Positions 24,470-33,840 of a DNA stretch of 64,000 bases are shown here, piece by piece. A program made the translations under genes and the position numbers. The stretch spans positions 62,001-126,000 of the forward strand of contig JAEWUD010000012.1 of NCBI GenBank assembly GCA_023397475.1. Direction: 5' to 3'. The stretch is from Bacillota bacterium. GTDB lineage: Bacteria; Bacillota; Clostridia; Saccharofermentanales; Saccharofermentanaceae. The first letter of the stretch is position 1. Every line of letters begins with the position of its first letter. The notes under the pieces are model-generated. The model saw only the letters and a program-made list of their open reading frames with translations, had not been told where the DNA came from and did no database searches.

Positions 24470-27058
24470 ATGAAAGTACGAATTACAACATCCGCTTCGA
24501 AGCAGCTTCGGCGTCCGTCGCTACTTCTTCGCGGGCTATGCGCGGGTCTCTGCCTTGCGATGACCTCCTCACTCGCGGCTTGCAACGGAACCGACTTCCT
24601 CGGCGGAATCGGCGGACCCGCTGTCGACCGAGTATCGGCCGACCAACCCTATTATTCTGCCTCGGATCTTCCGGGTTATACGGCGGAAGAGGGAGAAGAT
24701 GTTTACATTGTTTCCGTTGCGGAGGCCAATGATAAAGTTCTTGTTGTACTCTCCGTTTCCAAGTACACCGAGGGTGAAGGCGGTCCGGTTGAGCCGCTTC
24801 CGATCGATCTTGAGGAGCCGACGGTTGCGATCGAGACAGCTTCCGAAGAAGCCGTTACCGATGAGACAGAAGCCACAGAGTCTTCCGTCGCAGCGGACGA
24901 GACGGATACTGCGGATGAGACAGACACTTCTGTTGCTGAAGAGGAGTATGAGCTTTCTGAAGAAGAAATTAAGCAGATGGAAGCGTCCATGTACGACGAA
25001 GGTATGTATGGGACGTATACATCTAAGACAATTCTCCTGGCGTATTCGAAGGAAGGCGAACTTCTGACACAGTCGGATATGTCTTCGATTGTCGACGAGA
25101 ACAGCAGCATCATGCGGATCAGCGTGCGTGCAGACGGAACACTTGTCGCTCTCATAACTTCCTACGATCCGGAATCATATGAGCAGATCTTCAATGAGTG
25201 TGTTATTGATGACACCGGCAAGATCGTCGGAGCTCCTGTCGCAATTGAGCTCCCGGAGTATTTCTACCCGAATGATGTTGTATATGACGACGAAGGTAAT
25301 CGCTACTTCTCCGGTTGGGGCGAGACCGCGATGGTCTATGTCACTGATGCTTCCGGCAAGAAGATCTTCGAGGCGAAAGATGATAACATCAATTCGAGAT
25401 TCTTCGAGATGGACGGCAAGATCTATGTCGACGGATACGATGTGGAAGACAATTATGCCTATGTTTTCTTCGAGATTGACCTCGAAGCCAAAGAGCTCGG
25501 GAAACCGATGGACATGGGATTTATTCAGAGTTCCGGCATGAATTCATTCTTCGCCGGACCGGAAGGTATGTATGTACAGACCACAACCGGCATCAGCAAG
25601 GTTGACCTTGAGGAGAAGACCACGAAGGAGATTATCTCTTGGAGTGATTGTAACTTCGAGCGCGAATTGTACGGCGACGACCGGATCGTGATGCTGTCAG
25701 ATTCGAAGCTCATTATTTTCAGTAATATCTATGACAACGAGACGATGAAGTCGAATGTTCGTGCAATTCTCCTGACCAAGGAAGACACGAACCCGGATGC
25801 CGGCAAGATCATTATCACCGTCGGCGGGATCGGTCTGTCCTATGACAACATTCTCTCGAAGAATATCTACGAATTTAATAAGGCAAGCACCGAATACAGA
25901 ATTGTAACCAAGGATTATGAAGCGGGTGTCGATTATTCCAAGGTTCAAGACGAAGACGACTACACGAAGGTTTATACCGATATGATTAACAAGATGAATC
26001 TTGAGATCATGAGCGGTGACGGACCGGATATCTTGTACGGCGCATACTCCGATTTCAGTCTCTATGAATCTAAGGGACTTCTGGTTGACCTTAACACGTT
26101 GATCGATAAGGACGATACGTTCAAGAAGGATGATTTCCTGCCGTCACTGTTTACGGTATGCGCGTCCGGCGACAAGCTCTATAAGCTGGGTACGGGATGT
26201 TACATTTATGGATTTGCCGGCGCGACGAGTTTGATTGGCGAACGTACCGGTTGGACTATCGATGAGTTCAATGAAGTAGCGGGAACACTTCCCGAGGGTA
26301 TGGATATGTTATCTCCTTATGGGATGACGCAATCGAGTATTCTCGACATGCTACTTACGACATCCATGGCAAACTTCATTGATCCGGTCAGCGGCTCTGT
26401 GAACTTCGACACTGACGAGTTCCGCGCTGTTCTCGAGTTTTCCAAGACACACGGCAAGGATGATGATGCAGAGGAGAACTGGGAGAACTACGTCGATGAT
26501 ATGACGTTGATCCGTAACGGAGAACTGGCGTTGACGCAGGCGTACATCGGAGATCCGTCATCCTTCCACCAACTTGCGGCGGCTTTCGGCGAGCCGATCT
26601 CGGTGGTAGGCTTCCCATCTGCCACAAAGAACGGACCGATCTGTCAGATGAATTCCATCCTGGCGATTTCTTCCGAGTCTCCATCAATCGATGCGGCATG
26701 GTCGTTTATCAAGACCTTCTTTACAGAAGCGGCTCAGACCAAGGTAGCGGAGAACTGGTCCATTCCTTTCCACAAGGTCGCTTTTGAGAACAAGATTCAG
26801 AAAGCAATCAAGGGCGAGGATGACATGATGATGTATTATTATGAAGGGATGCCTGAGAACAGTAAAATGACAGAGGAGTCTGCTGAAGCATACAGGGCAC
26901 TCGTAAACAGCCTCACGACAATGACGATCGTTGATCCTGCGATTCAGGCGATTATCCGTGAGGAGGTTCCCGCGTATTTCAATGATCAAAAGAAGGTTGA
27001 GGATGTTGCGAAACTGATCCAGAACCGTGTTGAGACGATGGTCAACGAGAGAAAGTAA
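24470..27058 (+). CDS. Large solute-binding lipoprotein with extra N-terminal domain
   Basis: 862 aa. Signal peptide with lipobox S-L-A-A-C (lipidated Cys38). After a short Glu/Thr-rich linker (about 120-165) comes a region of repeated beta strands (about 45-430) with patterns such as A-Y-S-K-E-G-E-L and V-Y-D-D-E-G-N-R-Y-F-S-G-W-G, suggesting a beta-propeller-like sensor or glycan-binding domain. From about 440 it is a family-1-type extracellular solute-binding protein (I-I-I-T-V-G-G, G-D-G-P-D-I-L, then an I-C-Q-M-N-S-I-L-A-I-S stretch). The usual family length is 420-480 aa, so this is about twice normal. The MalF/MalG-type permeases follow after a terminator, each with the shared operator. 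Confidence 0.85.
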   Translation: MKVRITTSASKQLRRPSLLLRGLCAGLCLAMTSSLAACNGTDFLGGIGGPAVDRVSADQPYYSASDLPGYTAEEGEDVYIVSVAEANDKVLVVLSVSKYTEGEGGPVEPLPIDLEEPTVAIETASEEAVTDETEATESSVAADETDTADETDTSVAEEEYELSEEEIKQMEASMYDEGMYGTYTSKTILLAYSKEGELLTQSDMSSIVDENSSIMRISVRADGTLVALITSYDPESYEQIFNECVIDDTGKIVGAPVAIELPEYFYPNDVVYDDEGNRYFSGWGETAMVYVTDASGKKIFEAKDDNINSRFFEMDGKIYVDGYDVEDNYAYVFFEIDLEAKELGKPMDMGFIQSSGMNSFFAGPEGMYVQTTTGISKVDLEEKTTKEIISWSDCNFERELYGDDRIVMLSDSKLIIFSNIYDNETMKSNVRAILLTKEDTNPDAGKIIITVGGIGLSYDNILSKNIYEFNKASTEYRIVTKDYEAGVDYSKVQDEDDYTKVYTDMINKMNLEIMSGDGPDILYGAYSDFSLYESKGLLVDLNTLIDKDDTFKKDDFLPSLFTVCASGDKLYKLGTGCYIYGFAGATSLIGERTGWTIDEFNEVAGTLPEGMDMLSPYGMTQSSILDMLLTTSMANFIDPVSGSVNFDTDEFRAVLEFSKTHGKDDDAEENWENYVDDMTLIRNGELALTQAYIGDPSSFHQLAAAFGEPISVVGFPSATKNGPICQMNSILAISSESPSIDAAWSFIKTFFTEAAQTKVAENWSIPFHKVAFENKIQKAIKGEDDMMMYYYEGMPENSKMTEESAEAYRALVNSLTTMTIVDPAIQAIIREEVPAYFNDQKKVEDVAKLIQNRVETMVNERK

Positions 27059-27082
27059 CATAGGATTTTACCGCAGCTTGAG

Positions 27083-27120
27083 GCCGGCGGTGATTCGATA
27101 AGATTCACCGCCGGCTTTTT
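27083..27120 (+). terminator. Strong intrinsic terminator after the solute-binding gene
   Basis: GCCGGCGGTGA pairs perfectly with TCACCGCCGGC and is followed by T5. It separates the abundant binding protein from the permease genes, which have their own promoter. Confidence 0.92.
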
Positions 27121-27148
27121 CCGGTAAATACGCACGAAAATGCCTTCC

Positions 27149-27191
27149 GTGACAAGACAGTCACGCGAAGAGCTCCCGAATGTATTATACT
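27149..27191 (+). promoter_or_regulatory. Partial GTGAC/GTCAC operator and promoter of the permease operon
   Basis: GTGACAAGACAGTCAC matches 14 of 16 bases of the palindrome at 24355. The later boxes are degenerate. TATACT at 27186 lies 37 bases from the first GTGAC, against 38 in the site at 24355, so the geometry is kept. Confidence 0.5.
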
Positions 27192-27274
27192 TTCTTTTGA
27201 TGAGATATGTTTACTTATCAGAAGAGAACGTAAGGGAAGACTCCTCTTTCCACAGAGTGAAGGATTACGTAACG

Positions 27275-28204
27275 ATGGCGAAGCATGAACAAGATAAATC
27301 CCTCATACAAGCCAAGAAGAAGGCGGGTGTCCGTCAGAGAAAGAAGCGTGACTGGTTCGTATTCACGGGCTATCTGACGCCGAGTCTTGCGGGCGTTATG
27401 CTCTTCTTTATACTTCCTCTTGCGATGATTTTCGAGACTTCGTTCCAGCGAAGCGCCACAAATTCGACCTTCGTCGGACTCAAGAATTATACGGACATTA
27501 TCAGCAATGAAGCCTTTCTTCAGGCGTCCCGCAATACATTGTTGTTCTCCGCGATGGCGGTTCCGCTGGCGGTCATTCTCGCGCTGCTTCTGGCTCTGCT
27601 CCTCAATACGAAGCTACCCGGGCGCAGCTTCTTCCGCAGCGCACTTCTGAACCCTATGATGGTACCCGTAGCGTCGATTGTCCTGATCTGGCAGGTAATA
27701 TTCAGCTTCAACGGTTCGCTCAACTCCTTTCTCGGAGGACTCGGCTGGGGGCTTGATAAGATCGATTGGATGAAGTCGGACTGGAGTCGACTTGTGATTC
27801 TGATTCTCTTCTTGTGGAAGAACCTCGGTTATAATATGGTTCTCTTCCTCTCCGCCCTCAACAACGTTCCCGCTGAGCTCATGGATTCCGCCAAGATGGA
27901 CGGAGCTAACAGTGTGAAGCGATTCTTCCATATCAGCCTTGTGTATCTGTATCCCACGATATTTTTCGTCGGTATTATGTCGCTGATTAACTCTTTTAAG
28001 ATATTCCGAGAGGTTTACCTTCTTACCGGATCACATCCGGTCAAGGAACTCTATCTCTTACAGCACTTCATGAACAATGCCTTCCAGGATCTGAATTACC
28101 AGAAGCTGTCCTCCGGCGCGATCATCATGTGCGTAGTTATGATTATCATTGTCGGCGTGCTGTTCCTTGCGGAGAGTAAATTCGGAAGCGAGGTGGAGGA
28201 GTAG
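27275..28204 (+). CDS. Sugar ABC transporter permease (MalF/UgpA-type)
   Basis: About 309 aa from M-A-K-H-E-Q; the frame is open to 27140 but the promoter at 27186 makes the longer form unlikely. Six membrane segments follow a basic N-terminus. The EAA loop reads A-E-L-M-D-S-A-K-M-D-G-A, the contact with the ATPase. The gene is followed directly by the MalG-type permease. No ATPase gene is in the operon, so a shared MsmK/UgpC-type ATPase must come from elsewhere. Confidence 0.9.
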   Translation: MAKHEQDKSLIQAKKKAGVRQRKKRDWFVFTGYLTPSLAGVMLFFILPLAMIFETSFQRSATNSTFVGLKNYTDIISNEAFLQASRNTLLFSAMAVPLAVILALLLALLLNTKLPGRSFFRSALLNPMMVPVASIVLIWQVIFSFNGSLNSFLGGLGWGLDKIDWMKSDWSRLVILILFLWKNLGYNMVLFLSALNNVPAELMDSAKMDGANSVKRFFHISLVYLYPTIFFVGIMSLINSFKIFREVYLLTGSHPVKELYLLQHFMNNAFQDLNYQKLSSGAIIMCVVMIIIVGVLFLAESKFGSEVEE

Positions 28205-28205
28205 C

Positions 28206-29375
28206 ATGAAGAAGCATCAGCATGAAGATACCAACCCACCGGTTCACGTCGACCCGACGATAAGCTCTCGAGATCTGTCCCGCGAGGCTGTCTTGGTTAA
28301 GAAAGAAGCGGCCGCTCAAAGAGCGGCGGCGTTCTCAGCAAACCATCATGATACGATCGAGGATCAAACCACCGCGAATTTTTCCGCAAAGACCTCAATC
28401 GATACGACATCCAATGACGATCCCACCACGGGTGTACGCGTACCGAAGGAAGCAGCCCATCACGTACGACTTCGACTCATGAAACGCAACAAGATTGTCT
28501 CGACGATCGCTACAACCATATTTTTTATTATTGCGGCGGTGTTTGCAATATTCGCCCTGTTGCCGATTGTTCTCACTGTCCTGAATTCTTTCATGTCGAA
28601 CAAGGAGATCGTAACGAACTACAGCGCGGTGTTTGCGAGTCTCTCCAGCAACATATCTGATACGAAGACCTATCTTGCGAAAGAGGCTCACCTCAAGTTA
28701 ATCCCGGATATGGTCAGCATAGAGCAGTATGCGACGGTGCTTTTCAAGAGCCCGATGTATATCACGAAGTTCTGGAATTCGATCTTTCTGGTTGTTCCGA
28801 TCGTCTTATTCCAGATGGTGACCGGATCTCTGGCTGCATACAGCTTCGCGCGTTACCGCCGGAAGAGCAGAGAGATTCTCTACTTCTGCTATATCATCCT
28901 GATGCTGATGCCTTTCCAAGTAACGCTGGTTCCCAATTATCTGATCGCAGATAAGTTAGGCATCATCGATACGGTGCAGGCCATCATTCTTCCGGGTATA
29001 TTTTCCACCTTCAGTGTTTTCCTTCTGACGAAGTATATGCGACGGATTCCGTCTTCCTATATTGAAGCCGCCAAGCTTGACGGCGCCGGCGACTGGCACA
29101 TCTTTATTCATATTTGTTTGCCGATGTGTAAGAGCGCCTTGTACGCGATGGCGATTCTGTTGTTCATCGATTACTGGAACATGGTCGAGCAACCGTTAAT
29201 TCTGCTGCCCGATCCGGAGAAGCAACCTCTTTCGGTCTTCCTGGCGGAGATTAACAGCGGAGAAGTAGGCATCGCATTTGCCGCATCATTTATTTTCATG
29301 GTACCGCCGCTGCTGCTTTTCCTAAATGGCGAGCAATATTTGGTTGAGGGTATTTCGAAATCGGGTCTAAAATAA
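28206..29375 (+). CDS. Sugar ABC transporter permease (MalG-type) with long N-terminal extension
   Basis: 389 aa against a usual 270-300. Residues 1-95 are a polar, probably disordered cytoplasmic extension rich in His, Thr, Asp and Ala. Six membrane segments follow, with the EAA loop Y-I-E-A-A-K-L-D-G-A-G. The start follows the preceding stop by one base behind GAGGTGGAGG, so the two permeases are co-translated. The role of the extension is unknown. Confidence 0.9.
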   Translation: MKKHQHEDTNPPVHVDPTISSRDLSREAVLVKKEAAAQRAAAFSANHHDTIEDQTTANFSAKTSIDTTSNDDPTTGVRVPKEAAHHVRLRLMKRNKIVSTIATTIFFIIAAVFAIFALLPIVLTVLNSFMSNKEIVTNYSAVFASLSSNISDTKTYLAKEAHLKLIPDMVSIEQYATVLFKSPMYITKFWNSIFLVVPIVLFQMVTGSLAAYSFARYRRKSREILYFCYIILMLMPFQVTLVPNYLIADKLGIIDTVQAIILPGIFSTFSVFLLTKYMRRIPSSYIEAAKLDGAGDWHIFIHICLPMCKSALYAMAILLFIDYWNMVEQPLILLPDPEKQPLSVFLAEINSGEVGIAFAASFIFMVPPLLLFLNGEQYLVEGISKSGLK

Positions 29376-29422
29376 CACGTGTACATTCGCATGGTGAATC
29401 ATTCGATCGGAGGAGAGTCAGA

Positions 29423-31198
29423 ATGAACGAGAATAGTCAATTCAAAAACAGGAAGTGGGTTATACGAGTGGCGGTGATTTTTTTCGCGGTCATGTTCCTT
29501 CTTCTGTTCTTTTCCAATACGATTTATAACTACTCGTTGCCGCAGGTGACGGTTGTCTATTCGTCACCGGGACAGATGACTTCGGCGATCTCCGGCACGG
29601 GTACGGTAGAAGCAATAGCGGCGACGAAGATCACTGCCGACGGGTCGCATAAGATCGATGCGGTCTTAGCGAACATGTATGACGATGTAACAGCCGGTGA
29701 TGTTCTTCTCACGTACAAGGAAGTCAAGCTGGAGGACAACGAGGAGCTCAAAGCTGCGCAGGAAGCTTTGGATGCTCTTCTTAAGGCGCAGTATACCGAG
29801 GGCCTTCAGGAGGTTCCGCGCGACTATTCTCTGGATGAACGGGGAATTGCCGACGCACTCGATGCTCTGAACGAGGCAAAGGCCGTGTTGACGACAGCAC
29901 AGAGCAAGACGTCCGTCGTCGCCGCTGCGCAGAGCGACCTTACGGCAAAACAGAGCGTCGTTGCTACCAAACAGGCTGAACTTACCGTTATTAAGTACGA
30001 CGAAGAAGCCAAGGTTGCCGCTGTCGGCACGGCGAATACCAATTTGATCGCCGCACAGACGGACTTAAGTCAATATCTCCTAATTATTGATGAGAAGACG
30101 GCCGAATTAGAGATCGCCAAGACGAATCTCGCGAATATTCCCGCCGGCGACGATACAACAGCCGCGCAGGCAGCTGTCGTCGCAGCGCAGTCCGCTTTGG
30201 ATTTGGCGGTAGCTACGGCGGCCCCCTATCAGTCGGCTGTAGATGCTGCGCAGGTCGTATATGATACAGCTTCAGCTGATCTTGCAAGTTTCGCGCAGAC
30301 GGTTGCTGCTAAGGAGGCGGAGATTGCCACCGCGGAACAGAATGTTATCGATGCGCAGACCAAATTGACGGAAGCGCAAGGTCTTCCGTCGGTAGAGGTT
30401 GCATCGGATGCGGTAAAGATGGCTCAGCGTTCCTATGACGATGCAGTCAAGGCGCTGGCAGACAAGAAGAAGGCAGATGGGATTCAGGATATTCTGGACT
30501 CCATGGATGATGAAGATGCCAAGAAGGCGATTATCGACGCACAGAAGAAGGTCGATGACCTGACGAAGATATTGACGGCCACAACCGTAACCGCGCCGAT
30601 CTCCGGTCGCATCTCCCAAATCAATGTCGCAGCGGATTCCGAGACGAACAAGGGCGATATATTGATCGTCATCGACGATCTGTCTCAGGGTTTCAAGGTC
30701 TCGATTCCATATACAATCGAACAAGTTACACAGGGACAGATGGCAGTTGGTATGGGCGCCCGGGAGCAATACTCCTGGGGTGGTGCCGAAGATGACGCGT
30801 TCATCGTCGCGATTAAGCCGGATCCCTCGAATCCCAAGGAAAGCCGTCTTGTCACGTATAAACTCAACACGGAATCTGAGTATGGCGGATGGTATTATGC
30901 CGGACAGCAGGTTACTCTCGTCCTTAATAATCGAAGCCAGAAATATGAGTGTATCATCCCCTTATCCGCTGTACACGAAGAGAGCGGAGAGACGTTCGTA
31001 TATTCACTTAAGACAAAGAGCAGTCCTTTGGGTGACCGCTATATCGCCGTCAAGGTTCCTGTGACAATCATCGCAAGAGATGACACGAGTGCCGCTATCA
31101 ATCCTGAAGCATTGGGTGAATACGGATCCGCTGTTATAACAGAAACCAATGACAAGTCCTTCCAGTCGGGTGATCAGGTTCGGTTGGCGGAAGACTGA
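29423..31198 (+). CDS. HlyD/MacA-like membrane-fusion (adaptor) protein
   Basis: 591 aa. One N-terminal membrane helix (about 12-32), then a lipoyl-like half (S-G-T-G-T-V-E-A-I-A-A-T-K-I near residue 55), a very Ala-rich predicted coiled coil (about 95-370), the second lipoyl half (T-V-T-A-P-I-S-G-R-I-S) and a beta-barrel region to the end. This is the order found in MacA/HlyD adaptors. In a cell without an outer membrane such proteins work with ABC exporters in the cell wall space. It follows sugar permeases and precedes a MacB-core-like protein, an unusual mix. Confidence 0.85.
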   Translation: MNENSQFKNRKWVIRVAVIFFAVMFLLLFFSNTIYNYSLPQVTVVYSSPGQMTSAISGTGTVEAIAATKITADGSHKIDAVLANMYDDVTAGDVLLTYKEVKLEDNEELKAAQEALDALLKAQYTEGLQEVPRDYSLDERGIADALDALNEAKAVLTTAQSKTSVVAAAQSDLTAKQSVVATKQAELTVIKYDEEAKVAAVGTANTNLIAAQTDLSQYLLIIDEKTAELEIAKTNLANIPAGDDTTAAQAAVVAAQSALDLAVATAAPYQSAVDAAQVVYDTASADLASFAQTVAAKEAEIATAEQNVIDAQTKLTEAQGLPSVEVASDAVKMAQRSYDDAVKALADKKKADGIQDILDSMDDEDAKKAIIDAQKKVDDLTKILTATTVTAPISGRISQINVAADSETNKGDILIVIDDLSQGFKVSIPYTIEQVTQGQMAVGMGAREQYSWGGAEDDAFIVAIKPDPSNPKESRLVTYKLNTESEYGGWYYAGQQVTLVLNNRSQKYECIIPLSAVHEESGETFVYSLKTKSSPLGDRYIAVKVPVTIIARDDTSAAINPEALGEYGSAVITETNDKSFQSGDQVRLAED

Positions 31199-31212
31199 CG
31201 GGAGGCGTACAG

Positions 31213-32427
31213 GTGAGCATTAGTAAAGAGCGAATTATTAAAGGACTAGGGACGTTCTGGTCCAATACCCGCGCGAACACGCGGAAAGTCCTGCTCGCAC
31301 TGCCGTATATCTTTCTGGCAACAGGTGTTATCTTGAGCATCATATCCGGAGTGCGTTTGTACCAGATCCGGGACGCACAGAAGTCTCAGATTGCCGCTGA
31401 GATCTGGTCCGGTGACTCCGGCATTATGTATCGTCAGATCAGTTGCTTTGCTCAAGGACAGAAGCAGATAGAAGGCGGGCCGGATCTATATCTGACCTCA
31501 GATTACAGCCTGAACCTTACGGAGATCGAGCGAATCCGTGAATCGCTCGACCAGACTATCACTACGTCTTTTGGAATGGAGGATGATGATACGGCTCCGA
31601 ATCAACCGGACAAGTCAGAGTCCGAAAGCAAGATTTGGATTGATGCATATTCAACGACTTGCGATGCATCGGTTGTGAGACCGGCTTCGGATATTTCAAA
31701 GGAGATTCCTGCCGAAGTGACACTCACCGGTGTTGGCGGCGATTTCCATCTGATTCATCCGATGCAGATGGAGTCAGGAGCTTTCCTTCGGGCTGATACG
31801 CTGGACACGAAGAAGATCGTGCTCGATACCGAGTTATCATTTAAGTTGTTCGGAACCTATCAGGTTATCGGCAGGTCTGTGACGATCGGTCAGCGTGAGT
31901 ATGTCATTATCGGTGTCGTACGTCACGCATCGACGGAGATTGACCAGAAGACACAAGGAGATAGGCTTCGCGCCTATATTCCTTTTGCCGAACTCGCCTA
32001 TCTTCTGCCGGCAGACGATACGGGGTTTGAGTTGGACCAGCCAGGTTCTCTCAATGGCGCCTCTGCGCAGCGTCTTGACTCGATCGCGATCACCTGTTAC
32101 GAAGCCGTTCTGCCGAACCGAATTACGGGAATCGCTATGGCAAACGTTTTATCGGCCTTCGAGACGAGCGGTAAGATGGACAAGAACTATCTCTTCGTTG
32201 ACAATACCGATCGATTCTCTCCGTTACGGCTCTGGGATATGACATTTCCTGCAGGCGAGACCCAATATCTGCGTCAGGGATTCACCTTTCCCTTCTGGGA
32301 GGCATCTGCGCAGATGGCTGAGAGCACTTCGGTTTTCTGGTGGTCAATGCTTGTTCTGGGATCTGTCCAAGTCCTGTGGGGCTTGTTGACGATGTATTGT
32401 CGTTTTGTTAAGAGAAAATTCGCATAA
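31213..32427 (+). CDS. MacB-periplasmic-core-like membrane protein without FtsX domain
   Basis: 404 aa from GTG 31213 behind GGAGG. A membrane helix at about 30-52 and another at about 375-397 enclose an outside domain of about 320 residues. That domain has the MacB core pattern: M-E-S-G-A-F-L, then V-L-D-T-E-L-S-F-K-L-F-G and G-R-S-V-T-I-G-Q-R-E-Y-V-I-I-G-V-V. A real MacB/FtsX permease would carry three more helices after this domain; only one is present and the protein stops. It ends the operon with the HlyD-like gene and probably forms a complex with it. Confidence 0.75.
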   Translation: MSISKERIIKGLGTFWSNTRANTRKVLLALPYIFLATGVILSIISGVRLYQIRDAQKSQIAAEIWSGDSGIMYRQISCFAQGQKQIEGGPDLYLTSDYSLNLTEIERIRESLDQTITTSFGMEDDDTAPNQPDKSESESKIWIDAYSTTCDASVVRPASDISKEIPAEVTLTGVGGDFHLIHPMQMESGAFLRADTLDTKKIVLDTELSFKLFGTYQVIGRSVTIGQREYVIIGVVRHASTEIDQKTQGDRLRAYIPFAELAYLLPADDTGFELDQPGSLNGASAQRLDSIAITCYEAVLPNRITGIAMANVLSAFETSGKMDKNYLFVDNTDRFSPLRLWDMTFPAGETQYLRQGFTFPFWEASAQMAESTSVFWWSMLVLGSVQVLWGLLTMYCRFVKRKFA

Positions 32428-32454
32428 TATACACAAATACGCTGACGTGATATA

Positions 32455-32483
32455 TTGCACAACAGCGATCGATCAAATATAAT
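32455..32483 (+). promoter_or_regulatory. Sigma-A type promoter upstream of the ApbE cluster
   Basis: TTGCAC (32455) and TATAAT (32478) are separated by exactly 17 bases. The first gene starts 250 bases later at 32734, leaving a long leader with a hairpin at 32594. Confidence 0.7.
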
Positions 32484-32593
32484 TTACTTATCTTCAGAAC
32501 TGGTTCCGGGTATCTCTATTTATGTAGGATTGGCAATCAATCCGTTTTCTGTGACAATTTTCGTATACGGCACCCCATCTTGCCGTTCTTTCT

Positions 32594-32625
32594 AAGAAGC
32601 CTGTAGCTCCCCCTACAGGTTTCTT
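32594..32625 (+). terminator. Terminator-like hairpin in the ApbE leader
   Basis: AAGAAGCCTGTAG pairs with CTACAGGTTTCTT (one G-T pair) around CTCCCC. The T tract is poor (TTTCTT within the stem). It lies about 105 bases after the expected start site, so it could end a short RNA or act as an attenuator. No FMN-riboswitch core sequence was found in the leader. Confidence 0.45.
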
Positions 32626-32733
32626 GCTGTTAGCCGGGTAAAAGGTGTTCTTTCGGGAAGAAATCATGTGTGGTAGCATAAGGGGGCATCGGATCAACTG
32701 ATGTACGAGACGTGGAGGAAGGACACAAAGAAG

Positions 32734-33840
32734 ATGCGGACTCTGGGTAGAATCATCGCTTGTATTCTGTGTATTGGCAGTTTTTTCTCTGTTTCCGCGT
32801 GTGATCTTTTGTCGGACACGACGGTAAGCGTCTCTGCGACTTCGGATGCCAACTCCGACTCTGCTACGATCGAGTTCTTCAGTATGGATACGTTTATGCA
32901 GATTACCGTTTTCGGGACAAGGGCGAATGAGGCGGCCGAAGCTGCGAAGTCCCGGGTTCTTGCCATCGAACAGATCTTTTCGAGAACGCTGGAGGACAGT
33001 GAGATATCCCGGATTCATCAAGCAAGTGCGGGCAGTGCGGTCACCGTTTCCGAGGAGGCGATTGCCTTGCTTACACGAGCGATTGCGGCGTCCGACGAGA
33101 CCGATGGCGCCTTCGATATAACGATAGCTCCGATTATGTCGCTGTGGGGATTCACAGAGGACAGCTATTATGTACCGGAGGATGCGGAGATTACAAAGCT
33201 TCTACCATTGGTTGATTCTTCGAAGGTGTTGATAGATCCTGAGGCGCGAACCGTAACCCTGGGCGTTGAAGGAATTGCGATCGATGTGGGTGGCATCGCA
33301 AAAGGCTATGCATCGGACGAGGTTCAGAAGGTCCTGCGCGAGTACGACTGTGCGGGAGCTCTGATCTCCCTTGGAGGGAATGCCGCGGTCATGGGCAATA
33401 AGCCCGATGGATCAGCTTTTCGCGTCGCCATCACCGATCCGTCGGATCCGTCAAGTTATTTGGGAGTTCTGACATGTAAAGAGACCAGCATCGTAACTTC
33501 GGGCGGGTATGAGAGGTTTTTTGTTGAGGACGGCGTCACGTATATCCATATCATGGATCCGAAGACCGGTCGCCCGGCAGACAGTGATCTAACTTCCGTA
33601 ACCATCGTTAGTTCCGAAGGTTTACGCGCTGATTATTTGTCGACGGCGCTGTTTGTTATGGGACGGGAGGGCGCGGAGGCATTCTGGCGGGAACATAGGG
33701 ATTTCTCAATGATTCTTTGTGACGCGAGTGGGATCATCTATGTGAGCGAAGATCTTGTCTCCGACTTCGAAGTTACCGGAGAATCTTATGACAAACCGGT
33801 GATTGTATCGACGGAAGGTGGTGCTTTGAATGACCGGTAA
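32734..33840 (+). CDS. apbE: FAD:protein FMN transferase, lipoprotein form
   Basis: About 368 aa from M-R-T-L-G, behind GGAGGAAGGA; an in-frame ATG at 32701 has a weaker site. Lipobox S-V-S-A-C gives lipidated Cys23, so the enzyme faces the outside. ApbE hallmarks: S-M-D-T-F-M-Q-I near residue 48, G-G-I-A-K-G-Y-A-S-D, S-L-G-G-N-A-A-V-M-G and M-D-P-K-T-G-R-P-A-D. It attaches FMN to Thr in S-G-A-T motifs such as that of the membrane protein at 7348. Stop overlaps the next gene. Confidence 0.93.
   Translation: MRTLGRIIACILCIGSFFSVSACDLLSDTTVSVSATSDANSDSATIEFFSMDTFMQITVFGTRANEAAEAAKSRVLAIEQIFSRTLEDSEISRIHQASAGSAVTVSEEAIALLTRAIAASDETDGAFDITIAPIMSLWGFTEDSYYVPEDAEITKLLPLVDSSKVLIDPEARTVTLGVEGIAIDVGGIAKGYASDEVQKVLREYDCAGALISLGGNAAVMGNKPDGSAFRVAITDPSDPSSYLGVLTCKETSIVTSGGYERFFVEDGVTYIHIMDPKTGRPADSDLTSVTIVSSEGLRADYLSTALFVMGREGAEAFWREHRDFSMILCDASGIIYVSEDLVSDFEVTGESYDKPVIVSTEGGALNDR

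Noticed and set aside
32484..32733. FMN riboswitch before apbE
   Set aside because: The conserved FMN-riboswitch core is not present; only a simple hairpin is seen.
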